A DNA stretch of 50,139 bases from Alphaproteobacteria bacterium (GCA_009777955.1 WRKW01000008.1:1-50139), one strand, 5' to 3'. Positions 41,054-49,176 are shown, numbered from the stretch's first letter. Numbers and translations are program-made. The notes: a model not told the origin generated them from the sequence alone.

Positions 41054-42126
41054 TTAATTGCCATAAAATCTCTTGATGTCGTTGATTGAATTTTTTATAA
41101 TGCTGACATTCGAACCGGTATCGCTCAGGACGTTCGGAGCAATTATTGCCCGAAAATTGTCAGAGTTTACGCCGGTTTGATGTTTGTATAGAGTCACCGC
41201 CGATAATGTTTGTTTTCCGGTTCTCACTTCTTCGACAAATACTGATGACCCGTTGGACATATTTTTTACATAAATTATAAGGTCTTGCCCGCGCTTATTT
41301 TTCCCACCCAGCGCGTCATCCAAAGAACGTTGAAATTGTTCCGTTCCAACTTGGCCTTGTATGTCACGAAGTGCTCGTTCTTCTGGCGATCCGAATAAAC
41401 GGTGCAACAACGGCCGCTTGACTTTTGATTTTGCCTGGTCTACAATGCTTATGCTTGGGGTTGCGGGAATTGCATTTCCCCCTGGAAAATTGGACATCGT
41501 TAAATTCCCTAATGATGACCTACCATTTATATCTGGATATCTTCTCAACTCATCTGTTCTTATATACGGCCGCTTGACTTCTGGCGCGGATGGGGATATA
41601 ATGCCAATGTCCTGACGAGCAGAAAGTCGACTGCCAGACACTTGATCATCAAGTGGAGCGGATGATGGGGTTCGGCGACCATCCATGACATCAAATTCTG
41701 TTAGAATTCTCTGGTTATCTATTTGATAACCAGTTTTTATAAACGGCTGTCCTGTATCGCGATGCCTACCAACCAATGCCATATCTGCAACATCATTACC
41801 TTTGTTAAACATTGATTGCAACAACGGCCGCTTGACTTCTGGCGCGGATGGGGATATAATGGGACTAACACTCTGGGGACGTGCAGTAATTGCATTTGGC
41901 GATTCCGCGTTTGTCGGATAAGGCATTAAGTCCCCAGAGGAGCCATCTGCATCAACATATCTTCCCATATTTCTGGTATCCAACTGGTGGCCACCTTTTA
42001 CGATAGTCCTGCCATCACCTGTGTGTCTGCCTATATATGATACATTCCCCGGTTGTGTTTCAGAGTTCAGCAATGCTTGTATTTCTGGATACCTAGTTCT
42101 AGATGCTGATAAATATACTTGATATC
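41054..42126 (-). pseudogene. Degraded polyvalent locus, 3' part with internal repeats
   Basis: The frame is open from 42126 and the first possible start is TTG at 42073 (339 aa). It carries a duplicated block: IGRHTGDGRTIVKGGHQLD and VGRHRDTGQPFIKTGYQID, and the linker IISPSAPEVKRP twice plus KSKVKRPLLHRLF once. The C-terminal 110 residues (LIIYVKNMSNGSSVFVEEVRTGKQTLSAVTLYKH) may be a BECR-type nuclease fold; that is a guess by eye. The N-terminus continues, in another frame, the product of 42099-42540. Transcribed opposite to the 1254-aa gene. An intact reading frame with programmed or sequencing frameshifts cannot be excluded. Confidence 0.5.
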
Positions 42127-42540
42127 AAAGTATCAGATAACTGTTGCGGTGTGTATCCCCCCGGTTGACCCACGCCGCGACTTTGCAACAAATGATTTCC
42201 GACTTGTTGTGGTAAATATATTTGATTCCCATCCAATCTTACGACACCCTCTAAATCACGCAGATTGTTTGTGTCTTTTAACAGTTTTGGTGTGATGCGC
42301 CCCAGGTATATATCATTATCAAATCCACCGCGTGTGGCAGCATCTGTAATGTTTTTTCTGGCGGAATCTATAACGGAATTATTTATATTGCGTGCGCGTG
42401 TTCTCACTGTTCCGGCATGAAGTCCTGCCCGTGCACCCCCACCGGCCACGCCACCGACTCCACCGCCCAACACACCCACACCAATCTGACCAATCGTACT
42501 TTCCGGCTCTATTAAATCCGAACCAATTGTGCGCCCAGAT
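42099..42540 (-). pseudogene. Degraded polyvalent locus, middle part
   Basis: About 145 open codons with no ATG at the start (a GTG at 42479 is the first common start). It has a glycine-zipper stretch (GVGVLGGGVGGVAGGGARAG) like the hydrophobic parts of the 1254-aa protein, then IYLGRITPKLL...VRLDGNQIYLPQQVGNHLL, reminiscent of phage BECR nucleases. It is displaced by one frame from both neighbours, which share a frame with each other. Confidence 0.45.
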
Positions 42541-42826
42541 TATTCCAATCCAAATACCCGCGTATGCGGTCAGAATCGTTTTGATAATTTATAGAATTAT
42601 TTTGTATTCCATCGGCAGGACTAAGGTTTTCAGACAATTGCTCCCTTGCGGCTGACAATATTGCCGGGTCAATATCAGTGGGGGTGGCGAAATCACTATT
42701 TGCCCGAAGTACTTTGTCGGATTGTCCCGCCGCGTTTGTGGCACGGCGCGCGTATTTTTCGCCGATGGTGTTTTTGTATACCTCATAAATCCGTTCCTTA
42801 CGAACTTTCGGGAACAATCGGCTCAA
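42512..42826 (-). pseudogene. Degraded polyvalent locus, 5' part
   Basis: 104 codons from a TTG; the frame is open a little further upstream as DRYGANE. Near its end it has RIRGYLDWNNLGAQL, matching RVRGYLDWTNLGQQL of the 1254-aa protein just before the HELAH motif. In this copy the frame then stops and no zincin motif follows. Shared linker and Gly-zipper make it a second, rearranged polyvalent gene. Confidence 0.5.
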
Positions 42827-42840
42827 TTCGTTTGCCCCGT

Positions 42841-42856
42841 ATCTATCTATCTATCT
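42841..42856. repeat. Tetranucleotide tract (ATCT)4
   Basis: Four ATCT units lie exactly at the join between the minus-strand frames 42847-43047 and 42512-42826. Read on the minus strand it is (AGAT)4, which puts a TAG in the upstream frame. Confidence 0.9.
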
Positions 42857-43083
42857 ATTATCATAGCATCAACACGCAACTTTTGCAAGGCACAGCGTAA
42901 ATTTCCCGGACGCTCATAATCACTTTTAATATATTTCTTATCAATCGCATAATTAACAGCCGCTAAATCACTTTTGGGGCTTTCCTGATTATCAAAAGAT
43001 TCCACATAGTCGGGATACAAACCTAAGTCTTTTAACGATTTAACCATTTGTTTCAGGTGCCGGTCGGTTTGTTTTTTCAGCTT
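42847..43083 (-). CDS. Small hypothetical protein or upstream part of the degraded locus
   Basis: The open frame runs RKLKKQTDRHLKQMVKSLKDLGLYPDYVESFDNQ... and ends in the (AGAT)4 tract; the only ATG is at 43047 (66 aa). It is basic and helical. It may be a small gene, or the 5' part of the fragmented polyvalent gene cut off by the tetranucleotide tract. It lies about 20-50 bases downstream of the Fic gene on the same strand. No family recognised. Confidence 0.35.
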   Translation of the reverse strand, partial: KLKKQTDRHLKQMVKSLKDLGLYPDYVESFDNQESPKSDLAAVNYAIDKKYIKSDYERPGNLRCALQKLRVDAMIIDR

Positions 43084-43102
43084 TCGTCATACTTTTGTTT
43101 CC

Positions 43103-44143
43103 TTACTTTTTAATAATTTCCCAACGACCCAGTTTGCGCGCGCCGACGCGGCGGATAACCCCTTCGGATTTTAATTGTTCTATGTTCCATCTTGCGCCAG
43201 CGGCGGAAAGTCCCATCTTTTTACCCATTTCCGCAACGGAAATATCGGGGCATTTCGCAATCAATTCTAAAACTCTGTCGCGTGTTTTTTCGGTTTTCTT
43301 TTTCGGTGTGGTCGTGGCGGCTTTCTTTGTCCCGACTTGTAAATCACGATTACGCAAAATATGTTTTCCGCCGAATAATAAATTATCAAAGAACTTGTCG
43401 ATATATTCCATCGTCGCATAAACATCAATCGATACGTTGTTATAATTTGCCCGAACCAGCGCATTACGGAAATAAAGCGAATGTTGTGCAAATTGTTCGT
43501 TGTCGACGTTAAAGCCCAGCGTTCGCAAATACTTGATGGCGAATACCGCCGTCACGCGAGTATTACCCTCGGCGAAAGGATGGATTTGCCAAACACTTGA
43601 AATAAACTTTATGATATTATCAACGATTTCCTGTTGGTTCAAACCCTTATATTTAAAAGCCTTTTCGCGGTCGAAATCATAATCCATAGTTGGCAAAATA
43701 GTATCCGCGCTTCCATACAGTACGATATCGCCGTTCAACACCCATTCGTCTTTTTTGATATTATAGTCGCGAACTTTGCCCGCGATTTTATCGTCCAAAA
43801 TACCCGCGAATAAGCGTCCGTGAATTGCGATATATTCCGCCGGACTGAAAGTAAAAGTTTGTTCGGAAAGAATTTCGGCGATACGCGCGGATACCTTATC
43901 GGCTTCTTCGATACGGTCGCAGGATTCACTTTCGGGAATGGATTCATAGTAAGAATTTATGCTGTCTTTTACTTGGTAAAAAGAAAGCTCGCCTTCGATA
44001 TTTCTCTTTGCGGTTTTGATAAGGTATTCAGAAGGCGTTAAACCGTCGACTTGTTGAAGTCCAATGGCGGCCTGCCATATCTCACTTTTGGCTAGTTTAT
44101 CGGGCTCGCCAAGCTTTTTATATTCAGCAAAATCCTTCATCAT
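43103..44143 (-). CDS. Fic-family protein with C-terminal winged helix
   Basis: A 346-aa enzyme. The Fic core motif HPFAEGNTR is at residues 188-196, with the His and the GNxR needed to transfer a nucleotide part (usually AMP) to target side chains. The N-terminal segment AKRNIEG (about 45-51) sits where the inhibitory motif [S/T]xxxE[G/N] is expected: the Glu is kept, the Ser/Thr is Lys. A Lys/Thr linker (about 270-285) leads to a winged-helix domain (RVLELIAKCPDISVAEMGKKMGLSAAGARWNIEQLKSEGVIRRVG), as in Fic proteins that may bind their own promoter. An AAGGAA ribosome site precedes the ATG. No separate antitoxin is recognised. It could be a toxin, a housekeeping AMPylase or, with a VirD4 nearby in the genome, a secreted enzyme. 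Confidence 0.9.
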   Translation of the reverse strand: MMKDFAEYKKLGEPDKLAKSEIWQAAIGLQQVDGLTPSEYLIKTAKRNIEGELSFYQVKDSINSYYESIPESESCDRIEEADKVSARIAEILSEQTFTFSPAEYIAIHGRLFAGILDDKIAGKVRDYNIKKDEWVLNGDIVLYGSADTILPTMDYDFDREKAFKYKGLNQQEIVDNIIKFISSVWQIHPFAEGNTRVTAVFAIKYLRTLGFNVDNEQFAQHSLYFRNALVRANYNNVSIDVYATMEYIDKFFDNLLFGGKHILRNRDLQVGTKKAATTTPKKKTEKTRDRVLELIAKCPDISVAEMGKKMGLSAAGARWNIEQLKSEGVIRRVGARKLGRWEIIKK

Positions 44144-44744
44144 AAGTTCCTTTCTTTGATATAGGCAATATACAACTTAAATCTGATAAACGCTAGTTCT
44201 TTTTGATAGTTTATTTGATAGTTCTAGTAGATAAACTGTCTTACCTTATATAAAACACTAAAATCCGTCGTTTTTACTATATATAAAACGTTTTAATCGC
44301 TAGTTTTTGTCTTTTCACTACCATAAGAAAGTTTGACTTGGGGGCTTATTTCAAACTTTCTAGGGCAGAAAGTTCGGGTTAGGGTATTATCTTGGACTTT
44401 CTTTCAGAGAAAGTAAAGGATCGCTATTTCTCACAACAGTGTTGCGAATTTTATTTAGGTCTTCTTAAACGCCCGCCCGCCCGCCCGAACCTTGAAATGT
44501 ATTTTGACGTTCGTATAAGTGGCATAAAAAGCTTTGGAATATCTTTGATAATCGCAAGGATAAACCCCGAAAAAATCGTATATAGCGCGAAGAAAGTCTA
44601 AATAAAAAACTACATATACGCTATATAAAGATTTTTTCGAATGAAACCTATCGCTTGCAAAGCCACAGTCTGCCTAGTAAAATTGCCATCGACGACTTTA
44701 GCTTTCTGATATACCGCACCCCACAAAGACCAAAGTAACCCGTG
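44144..44744. other. AT-rich spacer with inverted repeats
   Basis: No firm gene. Repeated GATAGTT/ATAAACT words and two TATATAAAAC boxes (about 44180-44290), a 10-bp inverted repeat GAAAGTTTGA/TCAAACTTTC (44327-44336, 44351-44360), more AAAGT words up to 44411, and a CGCC tandem tract (44470-44487). A 69-codon frame from TTG 44392 crosses the CGCC tract; I do not consider it supported. Possible control or recombination region. Confidence 0.5.
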
Positions 44745-45074
44745 ATGTCTTTATTAAGCTTTTTCGAATCACTATTCAAAAAACCTGAACTATTATCAGA
44801 ATATGATATAAAAGAACGGTTGGAATCTATAAATCCCGATTTATGCTTCTTGTTTGACAATCATGTATTCCATTTCCTTCTAGGTTATACCAAACCATTA
44901 TCTGCACACCTTTCTTTCGATGAATTCCGCATACTGAATTTGCAAATAATGTATGATTTTATGCGATTTCTTGGCGATGATTTTTGCAATGACCCCAAGA
45001 ATTCCAACCTGCTAAATTCGATATGTGTCGAATTTGCGAATCAAATGATTCAATATCTTCCTAAAAAAGAATAA
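44745..45074 (+). CDS. Hypothetical protein
   Basis: A 109-aa acidic/aromatic protein (MSLLSFFESLFKKPELLSEYD...). A GTG just before the ATG is also in frame. No signal peptide, no recognised family; helical content appears high (FRILNLQIMYDFMRFLGDDF). The ribosome site is poor. Confidence 0.45.
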   Translation: MSLLSFFESLFKKPELLSEYDIKERLESINPDLCFLFDNHVFHFLLGYTKPLSAHLSFDEFRILNLQIMYDFMRFLGDDFCNDPKNSNLLNSICVEFANQMIQYLPKKE

Positions 45075-45211
45075 AATCCCCCCAACTGCCACTCCTGTGC
45101 ATGTGGATTATGATTTGAAGTGCACCAGCCCGATTGTAAATATAAAACAAGTGGATGTAAATGCTGACTTTTTATTCAAAAGTTCGAATCCACGTATCAA
45201 AAGAGAGATAA

Positions 45212-45424
45212 TTGGATTATTATTTTAGAACTCTTGAATTACAGGGTAAAAGCCTTGGATTTCCCTTAAAAAAACCCTTTGATTCAATGGTCAAATCAAA
45301 TGATTGTTTATTTTGGTCGGAGATAACTAGCAAGTTTCGAACAGATAATTGGGACGAGTTCATAACTTTGGTAAAGAAAATTCATAAGTTGAAGTCAATT
45401 ATTGTAAATTATGATGAGACTTAA
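45212..45424 (+). CDS. Hypothetical small protein (TTG start)
   Basis: 70 codons from a TTG that follows AAGAGAG by four bases (MDYYFRTLELQGKSLGFPLKK...). No family recognised. Its 3' end overlaps the last codons of the HEPN gene on the other strand. Weak candidate. Confidence 0.3.
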   Translation: MDYYFRTLELQGKSLGFPLKKPFDSMVKSNDCLFWSEITSKFRTDNWDEFITLVKKIHKLKSIIVNYDET

Positions 45425-45472
45425 AACGTTCACGCAATTCTTTCATCTGCGATAATAATTCGTCTATACTTT
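45399..45472 (-). pseudogene. HEPN-domain gene, 3' fragment split by an insertion sequence
   Basis: Encodes DELLSQMKELRERFKSHHNLQ and a stop in the frame of the fragment that starts at 47012. Removing the insertion sequence and one copy of the 8-bp duplication joins them as ...VYKSI|DELLS..., giving a 283-aa protein. Confidence 0.85.
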
Positions 45473-46226
45473 GGGTCATGCCTAGATTAGATAGATAAAT
45501 TTGCCCATAAGGGTATGATTTATCTATGAAAAACAAGTACGCAAACGGAACGCACTTTTCGAAGTGTAAGTTCAGGCAATTGTTAAGAATGTTTTGCAAT
45601 GATTTTACCGCATTGCAAATTGCTTCTCTGGCCAAGTTAAACAGAAACACAGTTAACCTGTGGGTGAACAGAATTAGGCAACGAATGGTTGTCATGGTAG
45701 AGCAAGAAAAAATGCGAAACGCAGACTTTGTTCAGATGGATGAAACCTATTTTACTAAGACCAAAGAATACTTCCCAAAATGGAAACTCCCACACGAAGA
45801 AATTGTTGTGTTCGGCTGCATAGACTCGGCCGGTCGAGTCTATGCAAAGATAGTTCCAAAATGCCGTAAAGAGCACATATTCCCTATTATTTTTGAAGTT
45901 TGTGCACTTGATGCAACTATATATACCGACAGTGCAGCAATGTATAAAGGCTTGTCAAAACTTGGGTATAAACATCACAGTGTTAATCATAGCAGCATGG
46001 AGTTTAGTCGTTATGAAAATGGCGTTTGTATAACAACAAATCGCATAGAGGGTTATTGGGGGTGGCTGAAGGTTAGATTGGCTAAATTTAGGGGTGTAAA
46101 ATGGGATAATTTAGATGTTCATATAGCCGAATCAGTATGGCGATATAATCATAGACAGGACGATATTTATAAACTACTCTTGAAAGAGTTCAGGGCAAGA
46201 CCATTATCTTAATCTAGGCATGACCC
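45473..46226 (+). mobile_element. Complete IS1595-type insertion sequence
   Basis: 754 bp. Perfect 17-bp terminal inverted repeats: GGGTCATGCCTAGATTA at 45473-45489 and its complement at 46210-46226. Flanked by the 8-bp direct duplication TATACTTT at 45465-45472 and 46227-46234, the duplication size known for IS1595. One transposase gene. Confidence 0.95.
45526..46212 (+). CDS. IS1595/ISXO2-like transposase
   Basis: A 228-aa transposase. N-terminal helix-turn-helix (FTALQIASLAKLNRNTVNLWVNRIR), catalytic Asp in QMDETYF (72), second acidic residue in YTDSAAMYKG (135), and the family motif TNRIEGYWGWLKVRLAKFRGV with YNHR at the end. It lacks the N-terminal zinc-binding domain found in longer IS1595 members, so it belongs to a short subgroup. 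The frame is intact and the ends are perfect, so it is probably active or recently active. Confidence 0.93.
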   Translation: MKNKYANGTHFSKCKFRQLLRMFCNDFTALQIASLAKLNRNTVNLWVNRIRQRMVVMVEQEKMRNADFVQMDETYFTKTKEYFPKWKLPHEEIVVFGCIDSAGRVYAKIVPKCRKEHIFPIIFEVCALDATIYTDSAAMYKGLSKLGYKHHSVNHSSMEFSRYENGVCITTNRIEGYWGWLKVRLAKFRGVKWDNLDVHIAESVWRYNHRQDDIYKLLLKEFRARPLS

Positions 46227-47012
46227 TATACTTTTGTAGACAGGCTTGGCTACAAATAGTTGGGAACAAATACTGCCCCCACATATTGTTACGAAACTTA
46301 TATTTTTTAAATTCACTTTTTCGGCATTCAGTTTCTCTCGAAGCTCATCACTAAGTTTTTGCAATTTATCAAAAACTACCTGATTCATAGTGTCTTCTTT
46401 TAGTGATAATTTTAAATCAGACAAAGTATCAAATACGGTTTTTAATAAGTATTCACCATAAAATTTTGTTTCTTCTTCGGTTGGCTTATAGCCTTGGTGT
46501 ATAACTTTATTTCTTAAGTCAACAACGCTTTCTTTACAAAGTTTAATTTTGGTCTTATTAGGTGGTGATTTTCCTAGTTTGCTCAAGTATAGCATACAGT
46601 AGGCGCCATATTGTCTTTCAGTTAAGTTGCCAAGAACCTTCCATGTATTTTCAAACTCATCCAATGATACAGAATAGTCCTTACATATCAATTTGATTAC
46701 AAATTCATAAAATCGTTCTTCAGCGGCAGCAAAATTAAAATAAGCACCTCTAAAATTACTATCTAATAAATCTTCTAATGCCATATCCAGCAGAAATTCA
46801 TATTGCATATTTTGATAAAGACCAATACTTCTGTATCCTTGTGAACAAGTGTAATCTTCGTAACTATATGAGTCAACCTGTTGGTTATATAATTTTTGTC
46901 TTTTGGTCTTTGGTATTTTATGTGGCACAGGCACTCCAATTTGAGGTCTCTCATTACAACCTGTGCCGTGTTCGCACCTAAAACATGTATCAAATATTGC
47001 TCTATGTAACAT
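46227..47012 (-). pseudogene. HEPN-domain protein gene, interrupted by IS1595
   Basis: 262 codons before the insertion; in the present sequence five residues (GSCLD) come from the insertion-sequence end. The N-terminus has clustered cysteines (CFRCEHGTGC, residues 10-19). The middle is helical, and LRNKVIHQG (R167, H172) fits the R-x4-H signature of HEPN RNases; the EERFYEFVIKLI helix and the basic stretch before it fit the fold. HEPN proteins often act in abortive infection or toxin systems. Because only the last 21 residues are replaced, the product may still work. AAGGG ribosome site before the ATG. Confidence 0.75.
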
Positions 47013-47236
47013 CTTCAGCCCTTTTAATTTTATTTATCAGTCCAAAGATAGTGCAAAAATTGATTATTTCAAGACAACAAGATTCGAACAATAAAAAAGG
47101 TTGGATTTGCAAGCCCCGCATTGAATTTGTTCGAAACATATGCAAAAATTGTAGTTTTGAATAGTTTAGTTTCGAACTCGTTGAAAGCATTAGAAATCCA
47201 AGCAAAAAGCCGCCATTTGGCGACCTTTGTTTAATC

Positions 47237-47310
47237 TGGTTGGGGTGCACGGATTCGAACCGCGATAAAGGGAACCAAAATCCCTTGTCCTACCGTTAGA
47301 CGACACCCCA
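47237..47310 (-). tRNA. tRNA-Gln (TTG)
   Basis: A 74-nt cloverleaf on the minus strand with encoded CCA (47239-47237). Acceptor arms TGGGGTG/CACCCCA, anticodon arm AAGGG/CCCTT with loop ATTTTGGTT region giving TTG, T arm with GGTTCGAATCC. Confidence 0.96.
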
Positions 47311-47352
47311 GAAAACTCAAGATATTCTTTCAGCATTTGTGCACAAAACTGA

Positions 47353-47427
47353 TGGCAGTCTCAACGGGAATCGAACCCGTGTTACAAGAATGAGAATCTT
47401 GCGTCCTAACCGCTAGACGATGAGACC
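47353..47427 (-). tRNA. tRNA-Glu (CTC)
   Basis: A 75-nt cloverleaf on the minus strand with encoded CCA. Acceptor arms GGTCTCA/TGAGACT, D arm TCGTCTAGCGGTTAGGACG as in other tRNA-Glu, anticodon stem CAAGA/TCTTG with loop TTCTCAT (anticodon CTC), T arm GGTTCGATTCC. It is 43 bases upstream of tRNA-Gln and probably cotranscribed. Confidence 0.95.
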
Positions 47428-47569
47428 AATGCGCCCGTAATTATACACGTCAAGAAGCAAAAATCAAGCGGAAAGGAAAGCTGGCGGTAAGTGATGGGCT
47501 ATTTTTTTCACTTCAAAGATTAAATTTATGATACATAAAATAAGCGCAAATCAATATATTCATAGACAG

Positions 47570-47660
47570 AATTTAACCTGAATGGCTCTTTTAAAAGAGC
47601 CGTCATGCCTGCCTGCGCCTTGTCGCGCTTTGCGCGATAATTCAATTATTATTTACTGAT
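47570..47660. repeat. Repeat block
   Basis: GGCTCTT/AAGAGCC hairpin (about 47584-47602) and TCGCGC-TTT-GCGCGA hairpin (47623-47637), then an ATTATT tract. Same kit as in the other spacers. The preceding stretch from 47428 holds nothing else recognisable. Confidence 0.7.
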
Positions 47661-47676
47661 TAATAAAGGATACAAA

Positions 47677-48018
47677 ATGTGCGAACTTATAAAACTTAAA
47701 AATAAATACAAAAAAAGAGAAATTCCGGTTTCTAAATGGCAGGATGCGGCAACAATGGATATCGAATATATGCATAAAGAAATTTCGATCATAAAGGAAA
47801 AAATGGTCAGCAAAGACGATCTGCACAAAGCAGTGATTGAATTAAAACCTATCAAGGACAAGGCGGCGAAATTCGACCTTTTGGCATCATTGTTTACACC
47901 ATGGTACAAGGCCGCCGCCGTTATTGGATTTATTCTGTTTATAACCGCTATGGCCGGTCAGAACATTATGCAAATCACGGGAGTAATCAAAGCAACCGCA
48001 CCAATCATAGGAGGATAA
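47677..48018 (+). CDS. Small phage-type membrane protein
   Basis: A 113-aa protein: basic N-terminus, a coiled-coil-like region (YMHKEISIIKEKMVSKDDLHKAVIELKPIKDKAAKFDLL), and one C-terminal membrane helix (AAAVIGFILFITAMAGQNIMQI). This plan is common in phage genes between tail and lysis modules. Holin or membrane anchor are possible; neither is proven. The next three genes follow closely, in the same direction. Confidence 0.6.
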   Translation: MCELIKLKNKYKKREIPVSKWQDAATMDIEYMHKEISIIKEKMVSKDDLHKAVIELKPIKDKAAKFDLLASLFTPWYKAAAVIGFILFITAMAGQNIMQITGVIKATAPIIGG

Positions 48019-48019
48019 T

Positions 48020-48166
48020 ATGCGCAAAATACTTTGTTATTTGGGATTCAAATGTTGGTTTGGATTACACAAATGGGATTATTACAACGGTCACCGTCAT
48101 CAACGGCGTGTATGCCTATGGTGCGGTCGGCGTGAAACAGAATTCATGCCGGGGAGATTCAAATAA
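48020..48166 (+). CDS. Small Cys/His-containing prophage protein, DUF1660-like
   Basis: A 48-aa protein (MRKILCYLGFKCWFGLHKWDYY...RRVCLWCGRRETEF) with a GAGG ribosome site. The pattern LCxLGxHKW ... RxCxxCG resembles small prophage proteins of the DUF1660 type, probably binding one zinc ion. Its TAA overlaps the next ATG by one base (TAATG), which makes the two translationally coupled. Confidence 0.6.
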   Translation: MRKILCYLGFKCWFGLHKWDYYNGHRHQRRVCLWCGRRETEFMPGRFK

Positions 48167-48516
48167 TGACAACACCGTACATACGTTCAAGAAAAATCAA
48201 CTGGTGGCAATTCTTTTGGATTGCCATTTTATTTGTCGCTATTGGCGCGTGCATTGTTGCGTGTACGCCAACCCAGATGGCGCAGACACCGCAAATTATC
48301 TATAACATTACCGACAATTCACAGGTAATCGTTGCCGATGGGGGTGCCATGGTTGTGGCAAAGCCGGAAAATAAAACCGACCAGACGGCAAAACCAACAT
48401 CCGAAATCAAACAGGAATCTATAACCAAAAACGGTATGTGGATTGTCTGGATTGTTCTGATAGGAATCGTAACTGCTGGCACCGTGTTTATCTGGTTGAA
48501 GTATTTCAAAAAATAA
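48166..48516 (+). CDS. Two-helix membrane protein of a possible lysis cluster
   Basis: A 116-aa protein with an N-terminal hydrophobic helix (WWQFFWIAILFVAIGACIVAC), which ends in a lipobox-like IVAC, an extended polar periplasmic part, and a C-terminal helix (MWIVWIVLIGIVTAGTVFIWLKYF). It could be a membrane protein of a lysis cassette or an inner-membrane lipoprotein. No family recognised. Start overlaps the preceding stop. Confidence 0.6.
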   Translation: MTTPYIRSRKINWWQFFWIAILFVAIGACIVACTPTQMAQTPQIIYNITDNSQVIVADGGAMVVAKPENKTDQTAKPTSEIKQESITKNGMWIVWIVLIGIVTAGTVFIWLKYFKK

Positions 48517-48526
48517 AATGATATAA

Positions 48527-48946
48527 ATGAGTGTTCTATCAGATCTTTTACAGGGTGCCTATGACACCGTTCGCGTTCCGGACAGAATGATTGACCGTTT
48601 TACCGAAAGTCGGCGCGTTAATAATTCGCTTGCTGCACATGGTTACAGTGCCGCAGGAATTCCAACAGATGAATATTTTCACAGATTAGCAGTTGCTGAA
48701 CAATCACAAAAAGGTGTAGTGCCCGGGAGATTTGCGCTGGCACTTGGATATCTGAACGAGGGAAAGGATGTATTGATTGGAAAAGGATGGGAAAACAGCA
48801 AAAAAGACTTGAAAAACAATTTAGATGGGTATAAAATGGGCAGAGAATATAAAACAAAAAATGCACTATCAGAGGCATTGAAACAATATCAAAGTAAGTC
48901 TTTGCAAGATTGGGATAAGAAGTATAACAATGAAAACCTTTTTTAA
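48527..48946 (+). CDS. Hypothetical protein in the phage-type cluster
   Basis: A 139-aa hydrophilic protein (MSVLSDLLQGAYDTVRVPDRMIDRF...) with a helical, Lys-rich C-terminal half. No signal peptide. Its 3' end overlaps the next gene by 17 bases. Function unknown. Confidence 0.55.
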   Translation: MSVLSDLLQGAYDTVRVPDRMIDRFTESRRVNNSLAAHGYSAAGIPTDEYFHRLAVAEQSQKGVVPGRFALALGYLNEGKDVLIGKGWENSKKDLKNNLDGYKMGREYKTKNALSEALKQYQSKSLQDWDKKYNNENLF

Positions 48947-49157
48947 GATTTTTGGGATAATTGCCGGGGTTATTTTATTACTCATGGTTGTTTTTCTTAT
49001 CCTAATGCCAGCAGAAAAGACCTGTGAAGAGATATATTCCGGGGGCAATTATACAAAAGCAGAAATTTCAATGATCTGTTCCGATACGTGTGCGGATGAT
49101 AATATTGTCCACGTAACAGATTGTTATGCCAAATTTAATTATAATCCAGCAAATTGA
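48930..49157 (+). CDS. Small single-pass membrane protein
   Basis: A 75-aa protein: membrane helix at residues 5-27 (IFGIIAGVILLLMVVFLILM), then a short Cys-rich tail with four cysteines (CEEIYSGGNYTKAEISMICSDTCADD...DCYAKF). The tail would be periplasmic with disulphides. Overlaps the preceding gene by 17 bases. Function unknown. Confidence 0.55.
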   Translation: MKTFFKIFGIIAGVILLLMVVFLILMPAEKTCEEIYSGGNYTKAEISMICSDTCADDNIVHVTDCYAKFNYNPAN

Positions 49158-49176
49158 AACTATAACATGAACCAAT

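Noticed and set aside
44392..44601. 69-codon frame from TTG
   Set aside because: Crosses the CGCC tandem tract, no ribosome site, no homology seen.
47002..47250. 82-codon minus-strand frame
   Set aside because: Runs into tRNA-Gln, has no ribosome site and matches nothing.
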